A stretch of 64,000 nucleotides of DNA, taken from positions 3,463,001 to 3,527,000 of the forward strand of contig NZ_CP151951.1 of NCBI RefSeq assembly GCF_038592985.1, read 5' to 3'. A program made the translations under genes and the position numbers. Origin of the DNA: Paenibacillus sp. FSL R10-2782. Its GTDB lineage: Bacteria; Bacillota; Bacilli; Paenibacillales; Paenibacillaceae. Numbering within the stretch: position 1 is the first letter of the stretch; each line of letters begins with the position of its first letter. The notes under the pieces are model-generated. The model worked only from the letters and a program-made list of their open reading frames with translations. It was not told the origin of the DNA and did not search any database. Below are positions 23,867-34,894 of this stretch, in pieces.

Positions 23867-24508
23867 TTATTTGCCAAAGGAGGCCGGGTCCTGACGCCAC
23901 GAACGCAGCAGCTCCAGCTCTCCCTCCTGAATCGTTCCCTCACGCAAGGCAACGTCCATCAGAGCCGTGTAATTGGACAAGCTTTGCAGCTTCACACCTG
24001 CTTCTGCAAAGGCTTGAGTCGCTTTATCAAGCTGGTAGCTGAAAATAGCGAGTACAGCTAACGGCTGGGCGCCTGCTTGCTCTATGGCCTGCGCTGCTTT
24101 GATGGAGCTGCCGCCAGTAGAGATGAGATCCTCGATAACAATAACCTTCTGTCCCTCACTAATCCGACCTTCGATCTGGTTCTCTTTGCCGTGTCCTTTA
24201 GCTTTGTCCCTTACATACGCCATCGGCAGATTTAGCTTTTGCGCCACCCAGGCAGCATGAGGAATCCCCGCTGTAGCCGTGCCTGCTATGACTTCGGTTT
24301 CAGGGTATTGCTCACGGATCACAGCAGCGAACGAATCAGCAATCAGCTCGCGCACCTCCGGGTAGGACATGGTCAGGCGATTGTCACAGTAAATAGGCGA
24401 TTTAATGCCGGATGTCCATGTAAAAGGCTGCTGTGGACGCAGCGCTACCGCCTGGATACGTAACAGATGGGATGCAATTTGCTCGGGGATATTATTTAAT
24501 GTAGTCAT
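23867..24508 (-). CDS. pyrE: Orotate phosphoribosyltransferase
   Basis: A 213-residue enzyme that makes OMP from orotate and PRPP. The PRPP-binding motif is VIVIEDLISTGGSS (about residues 122-135). The flexible-loop region KGHGKENQIEG (about 104-114) carries the catalytic Lys/His. It is the last gene of the pyrimidine operon and its start overlaps the pyrF stop by 4 bases, so the two are translationally coupled. I see no convincing terminator in the 128 bp before the next gene. Confidence 0.96.
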   Translation of the reverse strand: MTTLNNIPEQIASHLLRIQAVALRPQQPFTWTSGIKSPIYCDNRLTMSYPEVRELIADSFAAVIREQYPETEVIAGTATAGIPHAAWVAQKLNLPMAYVRDKAKGHGKENQIEGRISEGQKVIVIEDLISTGGSSIKAAQAIEQAGAQPLAVLAIFSYQLDKATQAFAEAGVKLQSLSNYTALMDVALREGTIQEGELELLRSWRQDPASFGK

Positions 24509-25242
24509 ACTTGGTTCATCTCCTCAATAATGTGTTCCGCTGCGGCACGCGGGTCTGCTGCAGCCGTGATGGGGCGTCCAACGACGATGTAGCTGCTACC
24601 CTGGGCGATGGCCTGTCCAGGTGTCACTACACGTGACTGGTCGCCTGTAGCGCTGCCTGCCGGACGTATGCCAGGGGTAATCGTCTTGAAGTCCGCCCCG
24701 CATACAGCGCGGATTGCAGGCACTTCCAACGGGGATGCCACTACTCCGTCCAATCCTGCCTCACGGGTCAGTTGTGCGTATCGAACGACCGCATCCTGTA
24801 CCGTACCAGGAATACCTATCTCCTGGTTCATAGTTATCTGATCCGTACTGGTTAGCTGTGTAACAGCAATAATGAGCGGCATGGCAAGCGAGCTGTCTGC
24901 GGAAACTGCTGCTTCGGCCCCGGCCTTAGCGGCTGCCATCATATTTCTTCCTCCGGCAGCGTGTACGTTGAACATATCCACACCCAGGCGGGTGATGCTC
25001 TCCGCACCTCCCCGTACGGTGTTGGGGATATCATGCATTTTCAAATCCAGAAATACGGAGTATCCTCTCGCCTTTAGCTGCTCAACAAAGGCGGGCCCTG
25101 CGCTATAAAACAGCTGCATGCCTACTTTTATATAACAGGGAATACCCTCCAGTTGTTGAATAAGCCGCTCTGCCTGCTGCGCATCCGGGTAATCTAACGC
25201 GACCATCAACCGTCCTGCCATCTGCTGAAATGCTTCGTTCAT
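24505..25242 (-). CDS. pyrF: Orotidine 5'-phosphate decarboxylase
   Basis: A 245-residue TIM-barrel enzyme that converts OMP to UMP. The catalytic motif DLKMHD (residues 66-71) gives the Asp-Lys-Asp set. VALDYPD near the N-terminus and KVGMQLF (about 39-45) are also typical. Start ATG 25242 follows AAAAGGGGATGCAGGACG; the longer in-frame start is upstream of this. A 124-bp gap with a strong hairpin separates it from carB, and it overlaps pyrE by 4 bases. Confidence 0.96.
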   Translation of the reverse strand: MNEAFQQMAGRLMVALDYPDAQQAERLIQQLEGIPCYIKVGMQLFYSAGPAFVEQLKARGYSVFLDLKMHDIPNTVRGGAESITRLGVDMFNVHAAGGRNMMAAAKAGAEAAVSADSSLAMPLIIAVTQLTSTDQITMNQEIGIPGTVQDAVVRYAQLTREAGLDGVVASPLEVPAIRAVCGADFKTITPGIRPAGSATGDQSRVVTPGQAIAQGSSYIVVGRPITAAADPRAAAEHIIEEMNQV

Positions 25243-25290
25243 CGTCCTGCATCCCCTTTTCACGTCAATTCGGGTACATTTGCCCGTGAT

Positions 25291-25328
25291 AAAGGACATC
25301 CGTCAGCCGAAGCTGATGAATGTCCTTT
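25291..25328 (-). repeat. UUCG-tetraloop hairpin between carB and pyrF
   Basis: On the minus strand AAAGGACAT pairs with ATGTCCTTT, and inside it ATCAGC pairs with GCTGAC around a TTCG loop. No T run follows, so it is an intercistronic stability or processing hairpin, or a weak pause site, rather than a clear terminator. Confidence 0.65.
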
Positions 25329-25366
25329 CCTGTACTACTTATTTTTCATCCTCTATTCGTATCGCG

Positions 25367-28300
25367 TTAGTGGCTCAGAACCGGCATGGATTCGGATGTA
25401 AAGTTAATCGTCTCCAGCATTCTCAGCAAAGCGCGTACAGTATCCAGCGAGGTCATGCAGACGATGCCGTTCTCAACCGCTTCACGGCGGATACGGAATC
25501 CATCACGCTCTGGCGTTTTCCCCTTGGTCAGCGTATTGAAGACAAAGTTGGCTTCACCCGTACGGATCATATCCAGAATGTTCGGGGTACCCTCGCTCAG
25601 CTTGTTGATCGTCTTCACTGGAATGTTAGCCTGCTCCAGCGCAGCCGCCGTTCCACCTGTTGCAATAATTTTGTAGCCCAGTCTGTAAAAGCCCTGCATC
25701 AGTTCCACTGCTTCTTCTTTGTCCTTATCCGCCACCGTGATGATGATCGCTCCGGTAGATGGGATTTTCATACCAGCACCCACGAGTCCTTTGTACAGCG
25801 CTTTGGCGTACTGAATGTCGCGTCCCATCACTTCACCCGTCGATTTCATTTCCGGCCCCAGGGTCGGCTCTACACGGCGCAGCTTGGCAAAAGAGAATAC
25901 CGGAACCTTGACCGAGACATAATTACTTTCAGGCCATAGCCCTTCTGTATAGCCCGCATCCTTGAGTTTGCCGCCCAAAATGGCCTGTGTCGCCAGATTC
26001 GCCATCGGAATATTCGTGACTTTGCTCAGGAAAGGAACCGTCCGCGAAGAACGCGGGTTGACCTCGATCACATACACCTCATCTTGATGAATGACGAACT
26101 GGATGTTTACCAGACCAATCGTTTTCAATTCCTTAGCGATGCTGATCGTGATTTCCACAATTTTTTGCTTCAACTCGTCGGACAAGTGCTGCGGCGGATA
26201 CACCGCGATAGAGTCACCTGAGTGAACCCCTGCCCGTTCCACATGCTCCATAATGCCCGGCACCAATACCGTTTCGCCATCACAGATGGCGTCAACCTCA
26301 ACTTCTTTGCCCAGCATATAACGGTCGATCAGTACGGGATGCTCAGGGTTGATTTTAACAGCTTCTTCCATGTAGCGCAGCAATTCCGCATCGGAGTAAA
26401 CAATCTCCATAGCACGTCCGCCGAGGACGTAGGATGGACGCACCAGCACCGGATAGCCCAGCGCTTGAGCAGTTCCTACCGCTTCATCAACCGAGATGAC
26501 CGTGTTGCCCTTAGGCTGTGCAATAGCGAGACGTGACAGCAGCCGCTCGAACTTTTTCCGATCTTCCGCTTCGTCGATACTTTCCAGACTCGTACCCAAA
26601 ATGTTCACGCCTGCCGCACTAAGCGGAGCTGCGAGATTAATGGCTGTTTGACCGCCGAACTGGACGATAACGCCAATCGGTTTTTCCTGCTCGATGACGT
26701 TCATGACATCCTCGAAGAAGAGCGGCTCAAAGTAGAGACGGTCAGATGTGTTAAAGTCCGTAGATACCGTTTCAGGATTGTTATTGATGATCACTGCTTC
26801 GTAGCCCGCTTTTTGAATGGCCCATACCGCATGTACGGTGGAGTAATCAAATTCAATCCCTTGCCCGATCCGAATCGGCCCGGAGCCAAGTACGATGACT
26901 TTCTCTTTATTGGATGGAATCACTTCGTTTTCCACCTCATAAGAGGAATAGTAGTACGGCGTTGTAGCTTCAAACTCGGCTGCGCATGTATCTACCATTT
27001 TATAGACAGGACGCAGGTTGTGACTCAGGCGGAACTCACGTACCTCGCGCTCGGTTGTCATGCTGCCACCCAGTTGGCCCAGACTGCGAACCTCGGCGAT
27101 GGAGCGGTCCGTAAAGCCATTACGTTTGGCCTGATAGAGTGTTTCGTAGGTCAGTTCGGATTCTTCAGCCATTTTGGCTTCGAACTTGACAATGCCCTCT
27201 ACCTTGTCGAGGAACCACCAGTCAATTTTCGTTAAATCCTGAATTTCCTGCTGCTCCCAGCCGCGACGGAATGCTTCAGCTACCAGGAACAAGCGCTCAT
27301 CATCCGCTTTAATCAGGCGCTCCGTGAGCACCTCATCCGACAGTTGATCGGCTCCCTTAAGATGCAGACGGTGTACACCGATTTCCAGCGACCGTACCGC
27401 TTTATGGATGGACTCTTCGAACGTGCGACCGATAGCCATCACTTCGCCAGTTGCTTTCATTTGCGTGCCTAGCTTGCGGTTGGCAGAAATGAATTTGTCG
27501 AACGGCCAGCGCGGTATTTTGCTCACAATATAATCCAGTGTCGGCTCAAAGCAAGCATATGTTTGCCCCGTTACCGGGTTCACGATTTCATCCAGCGTGT
27601 AGCCCAGCGCGATTTTGGCAGCCATTTTGGCGATTGGATATCCAGTCGCCTTGGAAGCCAGCGCCGAGGAACGACTCACCCGCGGATTTACTTCAATGAC
27701 ATAGTATTGATAGCTGTGTGGATCAAGCGCAAACTGCACATTACACCCGCCTTCAATGTTGAGGGCGCGGATAATTTTCAGGGAAGCAGAGCGCAGCATC
27801 TGGTACTCTCGATCTGACAGCGTCTGACTCGGCGCTACAACGATACTGTCGCCAGTATGTACGCCGACTGGATCAAAGTTTTCCATGTTGCAGACAACGA
27901 TACAGTTATCATTGCCGTCACGCATGACCTCATACTCGACTTCCTTCATGCCTGCGATGCTTTTTTCCACCAGACATTGTCCAATTGGACTGTAACGCAA
28001 ACCAGAGCTTACCGTCTCACGCAGTTCTTCTTCGTTCGCACAGATCCCGCCGCCTGTTCCACCCAGCGTATAAGCCGGGCGAACGATGATCGGATAACCG
28101 ATTTCGTTAGCAAAATCCAGCGATTCCTCTAGCGTTGTAACAATAACGCTCTCAGGTACAGGCTGTTCCAGCTCACGCATCAAATCGCGGAACAAGTCAC
28201 GGTCTTCGGCTTTTTCAATCGAAGTCAGCTGTGTTCCCAGCAGCTTGACGTTTTCACGCTCCAGCACTCCGGCACGAGCCAGCTCCACCGCCATATTCAA

Positions 28301-28585
28301 TCCTGTCTGTCCTCCCAGTGTAGGAAGCAGGCCATCCGGACGCTCTTGACGGATAATTTGTGTTACAAAATCAAGTGTAATCGGCTCGATGTATACTTTG
28401 TCCGCCATGTTCGTGTCTGTCATGATGGTTGCCGGATTACTGTTGATCAGCACTACCTCGACGCCTTCTTCTTTGAGCGCTTGACAAGCTTGTGTACCAG
28501 CGTAGTCGAATTCCGCAGCCTGGCCAATCACGATAGGGCCGGAACCAATTACGAGTATTTTTTTAAGTTCTGTATTTTTCGGCAT
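25367..28585 (-). CDS. carB: Carbamoyl-phosphate synthase large subunit
   Basis: A 1072-residue synthase subunit that makes carbamoyl phosphate from bicarbonate, ATP and ammonia passed from CarA. Two homologous ATP-grasp halves are visible, each starting with a GSGPIVIGQ or GSGPIRIGQ loop (about residues 13 and 556), with [13 protein letters not shown] in the second half. A C-terminal MGS-like regulatory domain (about 935-1060; [13 protein letters not shown] and TGGTAAALE) would bind UMP or another effector. The 1072-aa length matches CarB/PyrAB. It begins 1 bp after the carA stop codon. As the only carAB in this window and lying in the pyr operon, it is the pyrimidine-linked copy (pyrAB). 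Confidence 0.97.
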   Translation of the reverse strand: MPKNTELKKILVIGSGPIVIGQAAEFDYAGTQACQALKEEGVEVVLINSNPATIMTDTNMADKVYIEPITLDFVTQIIRQERPDGLLPTLGGQTGLNMAVELARAGVLERENVKLLGTQLTSIEKAEDRDLFRDLMRELEQPVPESVIVTTLEESLDFANEIGYPIIVRPAYTLGGTGGGICANEEELRETVSSGLRYSPIGQCLVEKSIAGMKEVEYEVMRDGNDNCIVVCNMENFDPVGVHTGDSIVVAPSQTLSDREYQMLRSASLKIIRALNIEGGCNVQFALDPHSYQYYVIEVNPRVSRSSALASKATGYPIAKMAAKIALGYTLDEIVNPVTGQTYACFEPTLDYIVSKIPRWPFDKFISANRKLGTQMKATGEVMAIGRTFEESIHKAVRSLEIGVHRLHLKGADQLSDEVLTERLIKADDERLFLVAEAFRRGWEQQEIQDLTKIDWWFLDKVEGIVKFEAKMAEESELTYETLYQAKRNGFTDRSIAEVRSLGQLGGSMTTEREVREFRLSHNLRPVYKMVDTCAAEFEATTPYYYSSYEVENEVIPSNKEKVIVLGSGPIRIGQGIEFDYSTVHAVWAIQKAGYEAVIINNNPETVSTDFNTSDRLYFEPLFFEDVMNVIEQEKPIGVIVQFGGQTAINLAAPLSAAGVNILGTSLESIDEAEDRKKFERLLSRLAIAQPKGNTVISVDEAVGTAQALGYPVLVRPSYVLGGRAMEIVYSDAELLRYMEEAVKINPEHPVLIDRYMLGKEVEVDAICDGETVLVPGIMEHVERAGVHSGDSIAVYPPQHLSDELKQKIVEITISIAKELKTIGLVNIQFVIHQDEVYVIEVNPRSSRTVPFLSKVTNIPMANLATQAILGGKLKDAGYTEGLWPESNYVSVKVPVFSFAKLRRVEPTLGPEMKSTGEVMGRDIQYAKALYKGLVGAGMKIPSTGAIIITVADKDKEEAVELMQGFYRLGYKIIATGGTAAALEQANIPVKTINKLSEGTPNILDMIRTGEANFVFNTLTKGKTPERDGFRIRREAVENGIVCMTSLDTVRALLRMLETINFTSESMPVLSH

Positions 28586-28586
28586 A

Positions 28587-29723
28587 TTAGCGCTCTCCTC
28601 TCACTGCGGCGGCGATAGCAGCCTGACGCGGTTGCTTTGGATGATTTCTTTTGTGCTCACGGATCATGTCCAGAAAGCGGTCAAACAAGTAGCCGTTATC
28701 GTAAGGTCCAGGCGCAGCCTCCGGATGATATTGCACCGAAAACGCGGGATACTTGGTATGCTTAAGACCTTCAATCGTTTTATCGTTGTTATTAATATGC
28801 GTCACTTCAAGCTCGGTTCCTTCGATCGAACCCTCATTCACGGTGTAGCCGTGATTTTGTGAAGTGATGAAGCAGCGTCCGCTCTCCAGTTCCTTCACAG
28901 GATGGTTACCGCCACGATGACCGAATTTCAGTTTCTCCGTATCCGCTCCCGAAGCTAAGGCAAACAACTGGTGTCCCAAGCAAATTCCGAAGATCGGATA
29001 TTCCCCTAGCAGCTCAGCCACCGTGCTTACGGCATGCGGTACGTCTTTGGGATCTCCAGGGCCGTTGGACAACTGAATTCCGTCCGGGTCCAAGCGACGA
29101 ATTTCCTCTGCCGTTGTATCATGCGGAACCACTACTACGTCGCAATCCCTTTTATTCAGTTCACGCAAGATACCGCTCTTAGCGCCGTAGTCAATCAGTA
29201 CGATCCGCTCCCCGTTGCCAGGGCTGCTATACGGATGAGGCGTGGAGGTCAATGGAACCTGATTACGCAGTTCTTCAATCGTCAGGTCAGCCATCATTTC
29301 TTTCAGTTCTTCCACAGGCTGAGTGCCCGTCGTCAAAATGCCCTTCATCGTGCCGTGATGGCGAATAATCCGGGTAAGCATGCGGGTGTCGATGTCGCTA
29401 ATGCCAATGATGCCATATTCCTTCAGCAAATCGTCCACGCTGTATTGGGCACGCCAGTTGCTTGGCACCGGCTCGTAACGTCGAACGGCAAAGCCATGCA
29501 CATAAGGCCGCACCGACTCGAAGTCATCCCGAGTAATTCCGTAATTGCCAATCAGCGGGTAAGTCATTGTTACGATTTGTCCGCAATAAGAGGGATCGGT
29601 CAGTACCTCCTGGTAGCCTGTAATCCCTGTGTTGAAAACGACCTCGCCTGTTTTTTCACCGTCCGCACCAAATGCTGTGCCTGTAAACAGCGTGCCGTCC
29701 TGAAGCAACAATCTTGCCTGCAT
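28587..29723 (-). CDS. carA: Carbamoyl-phosphate synthase small (glutaminase) subunit
   Basis: A 378-residue subunit that releases ammonia from glutamine for CarB. The N-terminal CPSase domain (about 1-140; [30 protein letters not shown]) is followed by a class I amidotransferase domain. This has the nucleophile Cys in FGICLGHQL (about residue 246) and the His/Glu pair in QYHPEA. Start ATG 29723 follows GAGGAGTGAG. It lies between pyrC (63 bp) and carB (1 bp). PyrAA in B. subtilis nomenclature. Confidence 0.97.
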   Translation of the reverse strand: MQARLLLQDGTLFTGTAFGADGEKTGEVVFNTGITGYQEVLTDPSYCGQIVTMTYPLIGNYGITRDDFESVRPYVHGFAVRRYEPVPSNWRAQYSVDDLLKEYGIIGISDIDTRMLTRIIRHHGTMKGILTTGTQPVEELKEMMADLTIEELRNQVPLTSTPHPYSSPGNGERIVLIDYGAKSGILRELNKRDCDVVVVPHDTTAEEIRRLDPDGIQLSNGPGDPKDVPHAVSTVAELLGEYPIFGICLGHQLFALASGADTEKLKFGHRGGNHPVKELESGRCFITSQNHGYTVNEGSIEGTELEVTHINNNDKTIEGLKHTKYPAFSVQYHPEAAPGPYDNGYLFDRFLDMIREHKRNHPKQPRQAAIAAAVRGER

Positions 29724-29786
29724 CCCGTCTCACTCCTCTGTATGTTTTCCTGCTATAAGGTTCTATTTTTAAAATGATTTGTATGT

Positions 29787-31109
29787 TTAGTTTGCTTGGT
29801 CAGCCGACCAAACCAGTTTGCCGTCTACCCAGGTTTTTACGGGCCAGCCTTTGAGCTTCCAGCCTGTAAAAGGGGTGTTGCGTCCTTTGCTGGCAAATGC
29901 TTGCGGGTCAACTGCCTGCTCCTGCTCCAAATCAATCATGGTCAGGTCCGCAGGTGCTCCTTCTTCTAGACGCCCTGTGTCGAGGCGGAAGACACGTGCC
30001 GGGTCAGCCGTCATGCGCCGCACCAGAAAGTCGAGCGTCCACTGTCCGGTAGCTACAAATTTCGTGTATAGCAGCGGGAAAGCTGTTTCAAAGCCAACGA
30101 TACCGAAAGGTGCCAGTTCCAAGCCTTTTGCCTTCTCTTCTTCGCTGTGTGCCGCATGGTCGGTTACGATGATGTCGATCGTACCGTCCTCCAGTCCCTC
30201 GATGCAGGCCTGCACATCACGCGGGGAGCGCAGCGGAGGATTCATTTTCCAATTCGCATCCAGCCCCGGAATGTCTTCATCCGACAATACCAGATGGTGT
30301 GGACATACCTCAGCCGTTACCTTGATGCCAAAAGATTTTGCGTGGCGAATCAACCGCACTGACTGCTCTGTGCTAACATGGCATACATGATAGTGTGCCC
30401 CGGTTGCCTCAGATAGTAAAATGTCCCGTCCGACGTGAATCGCTTCGGATTCGTTCGGAATGCCTTTAAGTCCGTGACGCTTGGCAAATTCGCCTTCTGT
30501 CACCGCCGCTCCTTCAACAAGCGTGTTATCTTCGCAGTGAGCAATAACCGGCATATCCAGTGCTTTGGCCCGCGCCATGGCGTCCTTCATCATTTGCGCG
30601 CTTTGCACTCCGACACCGTCGTCAGTAAAGCCGATTGCGCCTGCTGCTTTGAGCGCTTCAAAGTCCGTCAGTTCCCGTCCCAGCTCGTTTTTCGTAATGG
30701 CTGCGTAAGGAAGTACCTTGGCAAGCCCGGCGTCCTGCCCCTTTTTCAGTACCAGTTGAACCGTATCCGCATTGTCTGTCACCGGGCGTGTGTTCGGCAT
30801 GCAGGCAATCGTCGTAAATCCACCTTTCACCGCCGCACGGCTGCCCGTTTCAATCGTTTCTTTATATTCAAAGCCAGGTTCTCTCAGATGCACATGCATG
30901 TCGATCAAACCGGGAATCACCAGCTTGCCTTGGGCATCGATTTTTTCGACTTGGCTCTCCTGCTCGGATGTCCCTTCGTCCACGAGGAGACTAACTCCAG
31001 CGTCCGCATTTACGATTGCTAGGATTTTTCCGTCCGCGATCAGAATAGATTTCAGTTCAGCTTCGCCCTGTTCGTTCAATACGCTTGCGTTCATAATTAA
31101 TTGGTTCAT
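29787..31109 (-). CDS. pyrC: Dihydroorotase (class I, PyrC)
   Basis: A 440-residue zinc amidohydrolase that closes N-carbamoyl-aspartate to dihydroorotate. Metal and active-site residues are visible: His-X-His in DMHVHLREPG (about residues 70-79), HCED (about 191), HVST (about 244) and the catalytic Asp in TDHAAH (about 317). Its length and HLREPG motif place it with the Bacillus/Aquifex class I type. Start ATG 31109 follows GGAGGAAC. It follows pyrB by 103 bp and precedes carA. Confidence 0.96.
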   Translation of the reverse strand: MNQLIMNASVLNEQGEAELKSILIADGKILAIVNADAGVSLLVDEGTSEQESQVEKIDAQGKLVIPGLIDMHVHLREPGFEYKETIETGSRAAVKGGFTTIACMPNTRPVTDNADTVQLVLKKGQDAGLAKVLPYAAITKNELGRELTDFEALKAAGAIGFTDDGVGVQSAQMMKDAMARAKALDMPVIAHCEDNTLVEGAAVTEGEFAKRHGLKGIPNESEAIHVGRDILLSEATGAHYHVCHVSTEQSVRLIRHAKSFGIKVTAEVCPHHLVLSDEDIPGLDANWKMNPPLRSPRDVQACIEGLEDGTIDIIVTDHAAHSEEEKAKGLELAPFGIVGFETAFPLLYTKFVATGQWTLDFLVRRMTADPARVFRLDTGRLEEGAPADLTMIDLEQEQAVDPQAFASKGRNTPFTGWKLKGWPVKTWVDGKLVWSADQAN

Positions 31110-31212
31110 GTAAAAAGTTCCTCCGCTCAGGTTTTCTGCAACTTTAGCCGCTGCTTGTTATGCTTTGCTTTAACCGTTACCCACGCTAATTCCGTGATCC
31201 TGCTGACAGCTT

Positions 31213-32708
<1,496 letters not shown>

Positions 32709-32744
32709 TTATGTTCCCTTCAGACCTGGTCCCGTGTTCGGATA

Positions 32745-32781
32745 CAAAAAAGACTCCTTGCCCAAGTTTGGCAAGGAGTCT
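32745..32781 (-). terminator. Regulated terminator of the pyr leader (attenuator)
   Basis: A perfect 12-bp stem (AGACTCCTTGCC with GGCAAGGAGTCT, loop 7) followed on the minus strand by TTTTTTG. It lies 54 bp before pyrR. The 5' arm contains CCTTGCC, complementary to GGCAAGG in the PyrR-binding region (32877-32883), so an antiterminator can form instead. Confidence 0.88.
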
Positions 32782-32876
32782 CGTATGAACAGTCTTCCAC
32801 CGTTCTCCGATCTCTCGGATACACTGAAGACATGCCGCCGCAGCGGATGCACTGATCAGTGATCCATTCACGTTAC

Positions 32877-32896
32877 CTTGCCAGCCTCACGGGACT
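32877..32896 (-). promoter_or_regulatory. PyrR-binding loop in the pyr leader RNA
   Basis: On the minus strand AGTCCCGTGAGGCT (32883-32896) matches the PyrR recognition consensus ARUCCNGNGAGGYU at every position. It is followed by GGCAAGG (32877-32883), which can pair with the 5' arm of the terminator. PyrR binding would sequester this segment and allow termination, the known Bacillus mechanism. Confidence 0.88.
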
Positions 32897-33040
32897 GATT
32901 TAAAGGTGCTATTCAGGATTTCCTTTATCCAGCTTCTCATAGTACAAGATGGCAAGCCATCTTTTGGACAAAGTTCATCGCAACTACAAGAAGTATGACA
33001 GATTGAAAACCACGTGTCAACACCTGTTCAACCGGAGCCA

Positions 33041-33083
33041 CCGGAAGCACTTAAATAATTATACAACTTTGCTGTATAATTAT
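33041..33083 (-). promoter_or_regulatory. Probable pyr operon promoter overlapped by an 11-bp inverted repeat
   Basis: On the minus strand TATAAT lies in TGTATAATTAT, with a weak -35 (TGGATA) 17 bases upstream. The region 33055-33083 is a perfect inverted repeat (ATAATTATACA, 7-base spacer, TGTATAATTAT) covering the promoter core. The leader from here to pyrR is about 360 nt and holds no convincing gene. It may include a repressor site or simply be AT-rich promoter sequence. Confidence 0.5.
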
Positions 33084-33114
33084 CCATAGTTGTTTTTACA
33101 TATCCCAGCCTAAT

Positions 33115-33144
33115 AACAAAAATAACCGCCAATCAGGCGGTTAT
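33115..33144 (-). terminator. Terminator of the lspA-rluD operon
   Basis: ATAACCGCC (33122-33130) pairs perfectly with GGCGGTTAT (33136-33144) around 5 bases. On the minus strand it is followed by TTTTTGTTATT. It isolates the rluD transcript from the downstream pyr promoter. Confidence 0.9.
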
Positions 33145-33192
33145 GCTTAATCATTATTCAGGTTTGTGAATACGAATGCAATTCGTCATGGA

Positions 33193-34164
33193 TTACCGAC
33201 TGCGTAAGGATGCCAGTACATCTTCCATATCGGGAGGAATCGGTTTGCTGAACTCCATATACTCTCCAGTGGTGGGATGCTTAAAGCCCAATACTGCAGC
33301 ATGCAGTGCCTGACCGTCCATACGGACCCCTTTGCTACGTCCATACATCGGATCACCGACCAACGGGTGCCCAATAAATTTCATATGCACACGGATTTGA
33401 TGCGTGCGCCCTGTTTCCAATTGAAGTTCCAGCAAGGTATAATCCCCCAAACGCTCAATCACGAGAAAATGGGTAACTGCATGCTTGCTGTTACGCTCTG
33501 TCACGGTGAACAATTTGCGATCCCCCGAATCACGCCCGATGGGAGCATCTACCGTCCCCTGATCATGACTTAGATGGCCGTGAACCAGCGCTATATATTT
33601 GCGAGTGACGCTGTGGTCCTTGAGCTGCGCTGCGAGCGAGGCGTGAGCCTGATCATTTTTGGCCGCCATCAGCAGTCCTGATGTATCCTTATCAATACGA
33701 TGGACGATACCTGGACGCAATTCTCCGTTAATTCCGGAAAGATCATGACAGTGGTACATGAGCGCGTTGACCAGTGTTCCCGAAGAGTGTCCCGGCGCAG
33801 GATGTACAACCAGACCACGTTGCTTGTTAATGACAATGACGTCCGAATCCTCATAAACAACATCCAGCGGAATATTTTCCGGTACAATATCTACACTCTC
33901 CGGCTCAGGTACGGATAATGAAATTCGATCACCTTCAGCCAGCTTGTAATTCGCTTTGATCGCTGTCCCATTCACCAGCACTCGACTGTTCCCGATCCAC
34001 AATTGAATCTGGGAACGGGACACATCCTTCATTTGTTCGGCGATATATTTGTCTATACGTGTTTTGGCATCCCCGGATTCCGCTGTCCATTCCAGAGATT
34101 CACCCTCCAGTTCGTCCTCATAAGACAAACCTGTGGCTTCGCCGTTTTCGTTTACTTCTTTCAT
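33193..34164 (-). CDS. RluD-family 23S rRNA pseudouridine synthase
   Basis: A 323-residue RNA-modifying enzyme. An N-terminal S4 domain (about residues 30-95; RIDKYIAEQMKDVSRSQIQ) is followed by the RluA/RluD catalytic domain with the Asp motif GIVHRIDKDTSGL (about 145-157). A RTHQIRVHMKFIGHP block (about 255-269) completes the signature. Start ATG 34164 follows GAAGGGAAG; a longer in-frame start lies inside lspA. It is 1 bp after the lspA stop codon, matching the B. subtilis lspA-ylyB order, so it is the YlyB orthologue by context. Confidence 0.94.
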   Translation of the reverse strand: MKEVNENGEATGLSYEDELEGESLEWTAESGDAKTRIDKYIAEQMKDVSRSQIQLWIGNSRVLVNGTAIKANYKLAEGDRISLSVPEPESVDIVPENIPLDVVYEDSDVIVINKQRGLVVHPAPGHSSGTLVNALMYHCHDLSGINGELRPGIVHRIDKDTSGLLMAAKNDQAHASLAAQLKDHSVTRKYIALVHGHLSHDQGTVDAPIGRDSGDRKLFTVTERNSKHAVTHFLVIERLGDYTLLELQLETGRTHQIRVHMKFIGHPLVGDPMYGRSKGVRMDGQALHAAVLGFKHPTTGEYMEFSKPIPPDMEDVLASLRSR

Positions 34165-34165
34165 G

Positions 34166-34657
34166 CTATGACTTCCCTTCAATGCTATCACTGCCATTAC
34201 CTTTGTTCCGACGCGATTCCAATAATGTATCCAAAATAATCAGTGCTACACCAATGACAATCGCCGAATCTGCCACATTAAAAATCGGAAACGTATAGTT
34301 TCCAAAATTGAATTGAGCAAAATCAACCACTTCCCCTGAAATAGCCCGATCCAGGAAGTTACCAACCGCGCCTCCAAGCACCAAACTTAATGCAACTGGA
34401 AGCAATTTCTGCCCGGCCTTTACCGTTTTCCGCATGTACCATATGATACCGGTCACCACCACAATCGTAATCACGATAAACAGCCAACGCTGGCCTTCCA
34501 AAATCCCAAAAGCGGCTCCCCGGTTACGATGGGACGTGATTAGAAAGAAATTGCCGATGACGGGTATTTGCTCGTACAATTCCATGCGCGTAGCCACCAA
34601 ATATTTGACTCCCTGATCAATCAAAAAAATAATTAGCGCAATACCAAAATAAATCAC
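34166..34657 (-). CDS. lspA: Lipoprotein signal peptidase II
   Basis: A 163-residue membrane aspartic protease that removes signal peptides from lipidated prolipoproteins. There are four hydrophobic segments. The catalytic Asp pair is in GNFLDRAISGEVVDF and FNVADSAIVIG. The start is GTG 34657 with GAAGGACT directly upstream. It sits in an operon with the pseudouridine synthase. The 237-bp divergent gap to the YteA-like gene has a TACAAT -10 candidate (34706-34711 region) with a weak -35. Confidence 0.95.
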   Translation of the reverse strand: MIYFGIALIIFLIDQGVKYLVATRMELYEQIPVIGNFFLITSHRNRGAAFGILEGQRWLFIVITIVVVTGIIWYMRKTVKAGQKLLPVALSLVLGGAVGNFLDRAISGEVVDFAQFNFGNYTFPIFNVADSAIVIGVALIILDTLLESRRNKGNGSDSIEGKS

Positions 34658-34894
34658 AGTCCTTCGTCACTCCGATCTGCTTATATCCGTTGTCGAACCC
34701 ATTTATTGTAGCATAAGCCTTCTCAGATCGTCCACGAATCCCCCAAGCTATTGGGCCTAGATTACGAATGAAATCAACTCCAGCGAATTTGATCAGAATT
34801 TCCTATGTAAAAGAGGTCTTCCCGGTGCAAACTACAAGGAGCATAACCGACACAGCACACGCGCAGGTTAAACCTAGAATAAGGAGAGGATTCC

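Noticed and set aside
29034..29777. 247-codon plus-strand frame across carA
   Set aside because: Antisense to a conserved enzyme; no start signal, no recognisable motif.
32949..33092. Possible 46-residue plus-strand peptide in the pyr leader region
   Set aside because: No Shine-Dalgarno and it would read through the promoter-overlapping inverted repeat; probably chance.
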